64,000 nucleotides of DNA from positions 930,001 to 994,000 of the forward strand of contig JARGXX010000025.1 in the NCBI GenBank assembly GCA_030374765.1. Direction: 5' to 3'. Shown here one piece after another: positions 11,410-21,692 of the stretch. A program made the translations under genes and the position numbers. Numbering within the stretch: the first letter of the stretch is position 1; every line of letters starts with the position of its first letter. The DNA comes from Agarophyton chilense (taxonomy: Eukaryota; Rhodophyta; Florideophyceae; Gracilariales; Gracilariaceae). The notes under the pieces are model-generated. The model was not told the origin of the DNA, ran no database searches, and was given only the letters and a program-made list of their open reading frames with translations.

Positions 11410-11681
11410 TTATGGGCTACAAAGGTAGTAAAAACTTGAAAGGCGAGAAGAAAGCAAGAAATCATGAACAGGAAACGTGAAGACACGCAAGCAAAGGACA
11501 TTTACTGATTAGCACTTAGGACAAACTCGAGAAGCGAGAGGAAGGATTGAAGAACTCGAGAAGCGAGAAGAGATGAAGACTAGAAGATAAGAAAGGAACG
11601 TGAAGACACGAAGTCACCGGAGTTTTATTGATATCAAGATAACACCGCAAGGGTGTTGACTAGGAGTCTTTTCTAGGATCA
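11410..11681 (+). other. Purine-rich spacer between pol and antisense ORF
   Basis: A strongly A/G-rich stretch with a repeated actcgagaagcgaga unit (near 11526 and 11552). Gypsy-2 has an equally purine-rich spacer at the same place (38378-38505). No ORF is supported here. A second polypurine tract or a 3'-end signal is possible. Confidence 0.6.
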
Positions 11682-12466
11682 TCAAAGAGACGTGCAAGCA
11701 CGCAGGTTCGCATGAAGCTGTGCGCGATCACCCTCAACTTGGTCCAAGGGAAAGCCCGCGTCTAAGAGGAACTGCCTCAGCGGATCCAAGCCTGGATCTT
11801 CGACCGGCACTGCACTCGGTTGTTGGGTAAACCCATGGACGTACTCTTGAGCAACTCCCGCCGCTGCGGATTGATCGACGGAAGTCGCTACGCCTGCCAG
11901 CTCTGGCTCGTCCTCGTAACCGAGTTCAGCCTCAGCTCCCGGCGCTTCCTCATACGGTTCCTCTCCGTTCTCGGATGGAGTAGCATCGTACACGTATCCA
12001 GTAAGCTGGTTCGGTGACATGTCACGCAGGTTCTCCCGAAGAAAGCGAGCCTGCTCGGAGGTGAACAACTGGCGCGTCCAGGGGTCGTACCAAACGAAAT
12101 CTCCAGCACTTTCTGTTCGTCCAGGAGAATGGTCGTAGTGTCTTGCACGGGTTCCGCGAGCGGATTGATCAGGTGGCACTCCTGACCAATCGAAACTGTC
12201 GATCAAATCCACAAGATGTAGGAAGTCGGCATGGTTCGCACGGGATCCCAGTACAAGGGAAAGATCGAGTTCTCTCGCATACTTTCGCGCTGTGGGCGAC
12301 ATGTACCAAACTCTAAAGGTATCGTAAGCATCCCACAGGAGGAAGACGGCCATCTTGGCGATAAACTAGGTATAAATAACCGTCCAATATCCCGAGAACG
12401 GGTCGTTAACCAACGCGGACCCGATGTAGGAGATTGCCGGTGGGAGCTCCACAGGGCAACCACGAG
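11682..12466 (-). pseudogene. Gypsy-1 antisense ORF, C-terminal half
   Basis: Reads from 12466 down to a stop at 11682. It joins the N-terminal half across the solo LTR: 'GCPVELPPAISYIGSALV' continues directly from the other side. A TAG in 'VIYT*F' (Gypsy-2 has VVLTEW there) interrupts it; the open part from 12353 gives 223 codons. Aligned with the Gypsy-2 antisense protein, the blocks 'LWDAYDTFRVWYM', 'ARELDLSLVLG' and 'LIDSFDWSGVP' are conserved. I do not recognise a family. Confidence 0.8.
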
Positions 12467-13154
12467 TGTTGGATAGGGAAATGCTGAAGGAAAGGTTGAG
12501 GGATGAATGGAAAGTTCGCCAGCTCTGGCTTGGATTTACTTGGAGGCGCTCAAACTTTCACTTATATACTACTTCAAAACGTCAGCTGTCTAGACTCCAA
12601 CCCAAAGTAAACCCTAGACTACAAAGCAGGGACACTCAATACTACCAATCATATTCAAGCATGACATTAACTCTAGTCAATGTTCATTGCAGCGCACAAC
12701 AAGGCAATACAACAGTGCACAGCCCATAATTACACTGACGTGTGCACAAATTCAATATGCCAGCACACACTACTTGCAATCTGCCTCCATACACATTCAC
12801 GTTCCAGCACAGTACACCAAGTCTTCTGTAATACACATGTCACGTCTCTTCTCCAAGTACATTCGTTACACCTTGTGAGATGTGTTCATAGTACACCAGC
12901 TGGACATGTTGAACAGCGTGCACAGTAGTACAAGTAGACCACGTACACACGTGTGCCACGGACAAACCCAATAGTGCCATACCACTTGTACACACCACAT
13001 TGCCTGTGCAAATTTGCAGTAGCCAATCACAGCCCGAGTTCACGTTGAGATCCGAATGACACGCATATGCGCTTTTCCAGGGGCACCCTCCAAAACAGCC
13101 CATGTTCCCCTGCACTTTTGGTTTTTAGTGACAGCACAGGGTCAACAGCCAACA
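12467..13154 (-). repeat. Solo LTR, copia family I, in the antisense ORF
   Basis: 688-bp inverted copy of the LTR at 659-1347, TGTTGG..CCAACA, with a perfect 5-bp target duplication ACGAG at 12462-12466 and 13155-13159. It splits the Gypsy-1 antisense ORF. Confidence 0.95.
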
Positions 13155-14201
13155 ACGAGGACTCTCGGTCGCCGCCCAATGCTCCGGAATACCGATGTAG
13201 CGCCCGAACTGCGCGTTCGGCTGGATGCGGTCAATCTCGATCATTTGATACGGCACCAAATAGCCCAAACGTGATCGAGTACGACGTTCCCCACGGGGAT
13301 AATCCCAATAGGGAATGTCACGCTTTCGAAGGAAGCGGAACACCGCACGGAGAAGAGGTTGCTGAAAGCAGAGAGCTGCATCACGCACACCGCGCACACC
13401 GCACCAACCGCTAACATCGACTTCAACGAGTGTCTCGATATACGAGTAACTTTTGCCGTCAGTACGGGCTTTCCAGGTATCTAGTTCCCAGTCCTGCGGG
13501 AGGAGACCCGTATTGATGAATCGGTGAAGACGCTGGTAAATTAGCTTGGTGAGCCGCGTACGGGCTTCGGATAAGGTTTCCGTTGAATATCGCGCAATCG
13601 CGTTGTCTAGCAAAGCAATATGGCTCGCCCAGTCGTCGCTATAAATCGCATGTTCCGGAATACCGTCAGGGAAGTACCCATCGTGTACGTACTGTTGTAT
13701 CAACGCGTCATCGCGGATAACAACTGGATCAAACCAGGGCGCTTTCGCGAAAAGCTCAACGTTGTCGAGAGGATCTCGTCCATAGAAATCCGCAAGGTGC
13801 GTGTAGCTCCGCTGAGCACGACGAGAAGGAGCTCGAATCACACCCGCAGAGGCGACGTAAGCCGCGTTCGGCATCGGAGCCACGGTTGGCTGAGGTAACG
13901 GTACCGACCGGAATCCGGTGTACGGTGTGGGGAACGAACGGTATGGACCGAGTTGAGCAGTAGGCTGCAACGCAGAACCAGCAGTGTTGGACGGAGCCCC
14001 AGAAGGCACATCCTCAGAGGAGGGCTGAAACGGGTTGGACCCGGCGTTCGGATCCATCGCGAGAGATCGAGCTGAAGAGCAGTGAGGAACAGAATGCTGT
14101 TGAGAACTGTAAGAGTTGGTCGGGCGGCGAGGAATTCGTGATGACGATGAGTATCCGGAACACCGGTCCGACTGCGTATAAACGCTTCTTGTGTCCCCCA
14201 T
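13155..14201 (-). pseudogene. Gypsy-1 antisense ORF, N-terminal half
   Basis: ATG at 14201. The first ~130 residues are Ser/Pro/Gln-rich and likely disordered. A conserved core follows: 'APWFDPVVIRDDALIQQYV', a Trp/Tyr/Arg-rich middle, and 'RSRLGYLVPYQMIEIDRI' with 'QFGRYIG'. The last blocks are close to Gypsy-2 residues 'RSRFGFLVPYQNTEINRI' and 'QFGRYVP'. It is on the strand opposite gag-pol, just inside the polypurine tract. The frame is open for about 349 codons until the solo LTR. Function unknown. Confidence 0.85.
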
Positions 14202-14213
14202 GGTTTGCGCTTA

Positions 14214-14225
14214 ACGAGGGGGGTA
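14214..14225 (+). promoter_or_regulatory. Gypsy-1 polypurine tract
   Basis: acgagggggg followed by ta and then the LTR start TGTAG at 14226; Gypsy-2 has aaggaggggg-ata before its 3' LTR. The antisense ORF starts just downstream of it on the other strand. Confidence 0.75.
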
Positions 14226-14892
14226 TGTAGTATTCTACTATGTCGGGGAATCCGATATGTTGGTTTTTCGCAAAGTCGTGGTTGGAACTCATAAGTGGGT
14301 GATGTCATCAAACTTGTGATATGAAACGGCACACCGCGTAGGATGCCTAGAGGCAGAATGTCTTAGTGGGACACGTGGTATCACGAGTGGAGTGGCTTGC
14401 AACGGCGCATGTAGTGGCAATCCACGTGGCTGGTTTTACTACCCTTCGTAGCTAGACGTCCATTAAGGACCGTACCCATACAGTGGTTTGGCTAAGTGGC
14501 TGACCACTGGGTATTATTTATATATTTGATTGAGCACTCACCCTGGTACACAGTATATAGTGTACCAGAGGTGAGCGCCGACTCCAAGTAAAGGAGACAA
14601 CATGGGCATCATGACTATTCTGTTCCTCGCTTAGGATTCCTTAACCGGAGATCCGGACGAGCTATAATAGATAGTCAGCCCCCAACCACTTCACGAGCCG
14701 TCTCGTACCTACATTCCATCAACGTTTTACAGTTGCACTGTTCACACTCGCTGGCGAGTAGTGGCCTTACACCATACTTCCAGCTCGCTGGTGTTGTAGC
14801 TCTACCACCCCTTTTCCTTCGCCGCAAGCGACCCAACGGCAGTCCGAACGCTGTCGCAGGTGTCTGCTCTCTCCGTTAAAGCGGATACTACA
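14226..14892 (+). repeat. Gypsy-1 LTR
   Basis: Bounded by the polypurine tract on the left and by ACTACA plus a primer-binding site on the right, giving 667 bp with TG..CA ends. The last 436 bp recur at 25537-25972. It contains a 15-bp interrupted inverted repeat (CTCACC-CTGGTACAC / GTGTACCAG-a-GGTGAG, 14537-14575) whose loop is the TATA-like agtatata. It is both the 3' LTR of Gypsy-1 and, by position, a 5' LTR for the leader that follows. Confidence 0.85.
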
Positions 14893-15146
14893 AGTGGTCA
14901 CCCGACTTAGAACCACTGTGGTCAGCTGCACTGAACAATTCGTTCCTGGAACGTGGAATCGATATCGATACTTGGAAGAAGTGGAATCACTACAGTTATT
15001 GTTTATCGAACCATCACCGGCAATTGCGGAATTCATCGTGGTTGAACACGTGGTGTAGAAGTCGAAGACACCATTTGGTTCGCACCTGGACTCAGGTTTG
15101 GTCTACGATGCCGAAGACCCGAAGCCAGTCGAGTACTGGTCGCCCC
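14893..15146 (+). mobile_element. Gypsy leader with primer-binding site, second copy
   Basis: TGGTCACCCGACTTAG at 14895 is the primer-binding site; Gypsy-2 has TGGTCTCCGGACTTAG at 31147, so both use the same tRNA class (identity not determined). About 250 bp of leader follow, then a copia family II LTR cuts in. No gene is seen in it. Confidence 0.75.
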
Positions 15147-15825
15147 TGTTGAGTATTTAGGTCGACAGCCACTCCGACCTCCTGGGAAGCTTGGAAATAG
15201 TGGAAACCCAAATGTGGATTTAAGCATGGGCACTTTTGGACACCCTCCATGGAAAAACGCATATGCGCCACATCTCAATCTCAACGTGAAACGGCCATCT
15301 GATTGGCTACTGCAAATGCCCTCATGCAACGTGGTATGAACAAGTGGTCTGGTTCTAATGGGGCATGTTGGGGCTTCGGCCCAAGTGGAGCGATTTGATT
15401 GGGCGAGAGCGCTGAATGAGCACGGGCTATGCAGTTGGAGAGAATGTGCGAATGTGGGCTGGATACGGGGTTTGGCCGTAACAGCCGAATCTGGGCTGCG
15501 CGGGGTGGTTGGCACTGGCGCACCACTTTGGATGATTTTTTGAGTTTTTATTTGATATGCTTCATGTTTGAAATTGTTTTGGCGCGCAACTCCTCGTCGC
15601 ACAGTGGCAAGGTGTGAGACGTGGGTGACCCGCCGACGGTCAGCACCGGCGGCGGAACTGCGTGCGAGGTAGATATAGTTTTCAATGACGGTCGCCAACC
15701 ATCGAAGTAAATTGTCAAGGCTGACTGACTACCTTCTTTTGTTTCTCTTCTTTTATTTTTCTCTTCTTCTCGTCTTTTCCCCCTCTTCTTCCTTTTCCTT
15801 TACCTAACCTGCGCTCACGTTGTGA
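15147..15825 (+). repeat. 5' LTR of copia family II element
   Basis: 679 bp, TGTTGAG .. GTTGTGA. It carries the CGCATATGCG palindrome near 15259 and a GATTGGCTACTGCAAATG CCAAT-box block near 15300. Inverted twin of 2531-3205. Confidence 0.92.
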
Positions 15826-15843
15826 GGTTATGGGCCCAGAGCG
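15826..15843 (+). promoter_or_regulatory. Primer-binding site, initiator tRNA-Met type
   Basis: GGTTATGGGCCCAGAGCG immediately after the LTR, complementary to the anticodon arm of initiator tRNA-Met, as in Drosophila copia. Confidence 0.85.
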
Positions 15844-16738
15844 TCGACTCTTCGCAGACGTCACGCTCTACTAACATTTATTTGGATTCAAGAAGATTCC
15901 CTACTGCGACAGGTGCGCGATCTACGACTAACGCTCATCTGGATTCAAGGAGTTATTTTGTTTTGCGACAGGCGTGTACCCTGCGGACTTCCTCCTTGGT
16001 GGCGAAAACATATCTCGTTTGTTAGTACCCCCTTGGCACGAGACCGGGAAGTCTGCCAAATCCTGCTCTCCGTCCGAAGAGTACGGAGGTCGATGAATTG
16101 GGCTTGGAAGTGTAGGAGCAACCGTACTACACCGCACGACCGCGCTACTTTCCCGCAAGAGGCTAGCTTGGGTCAACTGGGGGAAGTGTATCTTGACGAC
16201 ACCCCTCCTTTGGACGCCTCGTAGGGACTAAAAGCGCCGGACTCTGAAGTGCGCAGAGTTCGGTAGGTAATCAAAGCGTAACTCACCTGGAGAGAGTAAC
16301 CAGGGTCCAGGGGATCATCCTTTAGGGTAGCGGAGGTAGTTTCTCCCGCCAGTGCGCCCGCCTACCTCGAGCAAGTCTCGGTAGGTTCAATCAAGAAGTT
16401 TCAACCCGAAGTCGAGAAGTTTGTCTGTTCCGGGTACACCTTCTGCCACTGCCCGTGAGTATACTCCAAGCGTGGGAGCACCCGAGCTCCGCTTGTGATC
16501 GCGTACGAGACGCGTCTCGGTGAGCGTTGCAGGCTACGTCAAAAGTCTCCGCTTTCGTCCTCGCTGTCGAACGTTTGAGTTGGGATACTCCGTTCGGGCA
16601 AGCTCGGCCACGAATTCATCACTGCTCGTGGCCCTTTTCTTAATCTTTCCAAAGCATTGAGTACCTCACTCTGCTTCCCTCTACTAATTAATTTCGTTTG
16701 GTTCCGTTCTATCTGCTTCGTGGATAACAGACTGAAAT
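15844..16738 (+). other. Copia family II untranslated leader
   Basis: About 0.9 kb between primer site and gag ATG with no credible ORF. Its inverted copy is 1617-2512. It may hold packaging signals; none can be named from sequence. Confidence 0.7.
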
Positions 16739-17485
16739 ATGTCGGACACGGAAATGGAATCCGAAAGTACTACCGGGATGAAAATCCCTCGTTTTCATGG
16801 AAGGCGTGGTGATGATTATGCCCTATGGCGCCATCGCCTTCGTGCTGCATGCCGTGTTAAAGGTGTGTGGAACGTTGTGGAATCCGATTCTGGATATTCA
16901 GCAACTACTGAAGCAACATCGGATACCGCTATTTATAGCGCTCGAGTTGTCGCCAAGCGCGAGAAGGCATGTGGAATCATAATAGGCGCCTTGGGTGATG
17001 CGCCACTTCGTGTGGTCATGGATCTCGACGACGACCCGGGGCGCATGCTCGCACTACTTGATGCACGGTATGCGTCCAATCGTACTGTATCCAGAATTGC
17101 TGTGCAGACTCAACTATTCCGTATGGGATACAATGGTCAGAATATGTCAGGCTATGTGGACCAGTACACGGCGTTATTTGCTCAGTTAGAGCGCATGGGG
17201 AAGGATGCGGCAGTACCGGAGACGCACAAAGCTCCCATGTTACTTGCTTCTATTGATCCCAATTGCACACTGGAGTCTACTGCTGCAGCTCTTCGAACCA
17301 AGGATATCGCTGAGCCTACATGGGACTAAGTGGCCACGACCTTCATAGATGAATACAACGCGAAACAGGTGTCTGCAAGGCCGTCTGGACGTAGTTCACG
17401 TCGCAAGAAGAAGGGCAGGAAAAATTCTGGTCGACATTTTGAATCGACTAATCGTACCCGCAATAGTGCAAAACAACGAAGGTGA
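16739..17485 (+). pseudogene. Copia family II gag
   Basis: ATG at 16739; copia gag N-terminus 'FHGRRGDDYALWRHRL' and capsid part 'LLDARYASNRTVSRIAVQ'. TAA at 17327-17329 interrupts, and the same frame continues ('FIDEYNAKQVSARPSGRSS') to about 17485. The CCHC knuckle 'CDFCDRDGHTQDRC' lies in the pol frame, so there is also a frame change near 17480. Gag builds the virus-like particle. Confidence 0.85.
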
Positions 17486-20400
17486 GGAGTCTGATGGTCA
17501 CTCCGACATTGAGTCTACTGCTCGTGCACTTGCTGCCGCCTTGAGATCGTCATCATCCGATCGTTCTGGGTCGAGCAATGGACATCATTGCGACTTCTGT
17601 GATCGCGATGGACATACACAAGATCGTTGCTTTATGAATCCGGACAACCCGGACAACCACTTGCCGCAGATTATCCTCGATAAACTGTCGCCACAACCCA
17701 AGCGAATGGGTGGCGGTAGTGGTAGAAGCGCCTCGAGCAAGTCTTCTAGAAAGTCTGGCAAAATCGAAATTGCTGGTGCAACTGTGGAAAGGACCACTAT
17801 TGTTCCGCTGAATAACCTGAGTACCTACGCAGACAGCGGTGCGACAGTACATTGCTTCCATTCTGTTTGTGCGTTCGTGCCCGGTTCACTTGAACCTTGC
17901 GACGAAAGGACAGTGATGCTTGCCGATAACACATCTGTTATATCTAAACAACGCGGAGAGGTGATCATTCCTTTGGACAATGCGAACATACGTCTGAGTG
18001 ATGCCCTACTGACCCCTGCTCTGGGATACAACTTGGTTTCAACCCGGTGTTTGGCCGACAAAGGTATTGAGTCGCTCTTCGGTCGTCACAGTGTACATTT
18101 GACGCTAGAGTCAAATGGTTTTGAGGTGGGCATTGGTGATCGTGACAAGGTATCTCGCATGTACACACTACCTCAACCTTTAGAGCATGCTGGTGTGGAA
18201 CTTGCGCTTTTGACTAAGTCTTCCGAGAGTCAACTGTGGCACCGACGACTGGCTCACATCAACCAACGTGATCTGCAACATGTACACAAGTACGCAGATG
18301 GAGTGCCGCACTTGTGTGACATGGAGGAGGTATGCCGAGCATGTCGACTTGGCAAGGCTCATAAGCTTCCGTTCCCAGGTCACTTTGAACATGTATCCGC
18401 GGTTGGTGACATTGTGCACTCGGATATTGTAGGTCCTCTGGAAAAGTCTTTTCCGGACAAGTTTCAATATGCATGTACATTCCTCGATGATCACTCACGG
18501 TATGTGTTCCTAGGTCTGGTGATCCATCGCAGTGCTCTTAGTGATGTGTTTGTGGGTATTGCGGCAAAGCTTAAGCAGCTTGGAGGAGTGCATATCAAAA
18601 GTTTGCACTCGGACGGTGCAGAAGAATATATTGCCCTGCAAGAGAACTTGGCAGCAGAACATGGCCTCACTTCTTTCTCTGCTCCATACACCCCCGAACA
18701 CAACGCTATAGCTGAGCGCATCAATCGTACCATGGTGGAAGCTGCTCGATCGTTGCTGATCCAAGCCGATCTACCAGAATGTTTGTGGCCATATGCGCTG
18801 AAACATGTTATCTTTGTGCGTAATCGAGTGCAACATTCTACTGTTAACAACAGTCCCTACTTTCTGGTAACTGGAAATAAACCTTTGTTGAAGCACGTGC
18901 GTGTGTTTGGATGAACTGCATTCGTGCTAAGGACTCCGCGTGGACCCAAGTTCGAGTCTCGGGCACTTGAGGGAGTGTACTTGGAGACTCTTGAGCATGG
19001 TGTGTACAAGGTACTCGTCGTTGATAATGACGGTACTCCGCGTATTATTGAGTCACGACATGTTACTTTTGATGAATCCAAGTTCCCTGGCGCATCATCT
19101 CTTGCCAACTACATGGAAGATGAAAGTGCGTCAGATGCTGACTATAGCTCTGATATGGGATTATGTGATAGCATTGATGACGAATCAGATACCTTCTCCG
19201 TCGATAATGTTGAGGAGGAGGTGGTTCATGACGGATCCTCGCACCTGATTCCAGCACTCAGGCAGTCGGAGTCAGACTCCGGCAGCAATGAAGACGATGC
19301 ACAGGATTCCGAAAGTGATCACGAAAGTGCTGCTGATGACCTTGATACATATGCCAACGCTGATACGGAACCACGCTACCCGCGGCGCACGCGCCGTCAA
19401 CCTCTGAGGTGGTTCATGGCAGGGTCTGCTCACTGTACATCGCAAGTCAAAGTCACTACTAGTGATGAGCCCTCACTCAAGGAGGCAATGTCCGCCAGTG
19501 CGCAGGAGCGTACCATGTGGCAAGCAGCCGTCGATGAAGAGTTTTCATCATTGGAGTCGAAGCAAACTTGGAAACCTGATGACTCTCCTGCTTCACAACC
19601 ACTACCAACTCACGTCATACTGAAGGTAAAGCGCAATGCTGATGGGTCAGTTGAACGTTTTAAGGCTCGTGTTGTAGCCGGTGGAAACCACCAAACATAT
19701 GGTCAGGACTACATGGAGACTTATGCACCAGTTGTTTCGTTCTCTTTGGTTCGCATATTCTTGTATCTGACGTTATGCTTGCGCATGTATGTGGTACAGG
19801 TGGATGTGAAGACTGCGTTTCTCAATGGCGAACTTGAGGAAGATGTGTGGATCATGTCACCTCGAGGTATACCTGGCGTGACTTCACGATGCTTCAAATT
19901 GCTCAAGGCTATCTATGGACTGAAGCAAGCGCACTTGGCATGGCACAACAAACTATGCGAGGATATGAAAAGCATATGTTTTGAAGAGTTACCGAGTGCA
20001 CCTTGCGTGTTTCGCCGCCAAAACGAGAGCAATGAGGATGCGTTCGTGCTAGTTTATGTGGATGACTTGCTAATATTCACAACTTCTGCCATGGAACGTG
20101 ATGCGATTTTGGAGGAGCTTAAGTCGTTTTACGAGCTGCGTGTGGCGGACGAAGTGAACTTGTACCTCGGCGTTGAATTCAAATGGACTTTAGATTCAGA
20201 TGGTCGACCTGTGTCGCTGTATCTTGGTCAGTCATGGTACACGGAAAGCGTGTTGCGCCGTTTCGGGTTTCAGCGATCCAAGCCGGCATGCACCCCTATG
20301 GTAGAATCTTTTTTTACAGGGTGGACATCTGAGAAAGACAAATCCATCCAGGATACTCATCTGTACCAGCAGATCATTGGATCGCTTTTGTATTTGGCAC

Positions 20401-21041
20401 TGAGAACTCGGTTGGATATATTAGCACCCGTCCTAATCTTGGCTCGTTTTCAGAAATCGCCCACGGCCTACTGTCACAAGGCGGCAAAGCGGGTTCTCCG
20501 TTACCTTCGCGGTACAACTGGACATGGTGTGCACTATCACTCTGGCATGGTGAAACTGGAGGCGTACGTTGACTCTGACTACGCTGCGGACACGTGTGAT
20601 CGCAAGTCAATGTCTGGTTTCTTAGTGAAGCTTGGCAAAGCGACATGTATGTGGGGCGCAAGAAAACAGGCTTCGGTGGCGTTGTCTACCGGCGAGGCCG
20701 AGTATTATGCTTTGACGCTTGCGTGTCAGGAGGTTATTTGGTTGAAGCGTGTGCTTAAGGAGATTGGATGGAAAGTGCAAGGTGCTGTGCCCATTCGTTC
20801 GGACAACCAGTGCGCCATTGACTGGGCAACTGGTGAACGCTGTCCGTCGGGTCGCGCTAAGCACATTGACGTTAAGTTGCACTTCGTTCGGGAACTAGTC
20901 AAGGATAGTCACATCAATGTGACGTACGTTCCAAGTGAAGACAATGATGCGGACTTCTTAACTAAACCACTTGGCCCAGGTCTTCACAACAATAACGTGG
21001 ACCGTGTTGGACTTGGCCGAGCAGTCGAGGAGGAGTGTTGA
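17349..21041 (+). pseudogene. Copia family II pol (PR-IN-RT-RH), one stop
   Basis: One frame from 17349 to 21041 broken only by TGA at 18912-18914 ('VFG*TAF'; the copy at 22741 has TGT, Cys). Order: CCHC knuckle, protease 'YADSGATVHC', pre-integrase 'LWHRRLAHI', integrase ('CRACRLGKAHK', 'HSDIVGP', 'HSDGAEEY', 'AERINRTMVEAA'), reverse transcriptase ('TYAPVVSFSLVR', 'FLNGELEEDVW', 'VYVDDLLIF') and RNase H ('YVDSDYAAD', 'LSTGEAEYYAL'). This PR-IN-RT order defines Ty1/copia. The terminal codons TGT TGA are the first six bases of the 3' LTR. Confidence 0.93.
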
Positions 21042-21692
21042 GGTTTGGTCGACTGTGCCCCCAAGCCCTTTGGAGTGTTGGAAATAGTGGAAAACAAAAA
21101 GTGGATTTAAGCATGGGCACTTTTGGGCACCCTCCGCGGAAAAACGCATATGCGCCTCATCTCAATCTCAACGTGAAACGGCCATCTGATTGGCTACTGC
21201 AAATGCCCTCATGCAACGTGGTATGGACAAGTGGTCTGGTTCTAATGGGGCGTGTTGGGGCTTCGGACCAAGTGGAGCGATTTGATTGGACGAGAGCGCT
21301 GAATGAGCACGGGCTATGCAGTTGGAAAGAATGGGCGAATGTGGGCTGGATACGGGGTTTGTCCGTAACAGCCGAATCTGGGCTGCGCGGGGTGGTTGGC
21401 ACTGGCGCACCACTTTGGATGATTTTTTGAGGTTTTATTTGATATGCTTCATGTTTGAAATTGTTTTGGCGCGCAACTCCTCGTCGCACAGTGGCAAGGT
21501 GTGAGACATGGGTGACCCGCCGACGGTCAGCACCGGCGGCGGAACTGCGTGCGAGGTAGATATAGTTTTCAATGACGGTCGCCAACGATCGAAGTAAATT
21601 GTCAATGCTGACTACCTTCCTTTGTTTCTCTTCTTCTCTTCTTTTCCCCCTCTTCTTCCTTCTCCTTAAGCTAACCTGCGCTCACGTTGTGA
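21036..21692 (+). repeat. 3' LTR of copia family II element
   Basis: 657 bp, starts TGTTGAGGTTTGG and ends GTTGTGA. The first ~50 bp belong to a different subtype from the 5' LTR but match the solo LTR at 9095-9766. Confidence 0.9.

Larger units (their letters stand above)
3206..14892 (+). mobile_element. Gypsy-1: Ty3/gypsy chromovirus, decayed and nested
   Basis: Gene order is gag (3230), protease, reverse transcriptase, RNase H, integrase, chromodomain (to 11409), an antisense ORF (14201 to 11682) and an LTR (14226-14892). It lacks its own 5' LTR and most of its leader on the left. Leader-like sequence with a primer site instead follows the LTR at 14893-15146, as in a tandem or circularly permuted arrangement. 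Two family II and one family I copia solo LTRs are inserted. Many stops and frameshifts make it non-autonomous. Confidence 0.92.
15147..21692 (+). mobile_element. Copia family II element, near complete
   Basis: LTR (15147-15825), primer site, 0.9-kb leader, gag (16739), pol (17349-21041), polypurine tract gaggaggag (21027-21035), LTR (21036-21692). Total 6546 bp. The two LTRs differ strongly in their first ~50 bp and the flanks (gcccc, gagat) do not form a target duplication, so the element has probably been assembled by recombination. Confidence 0.88.
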
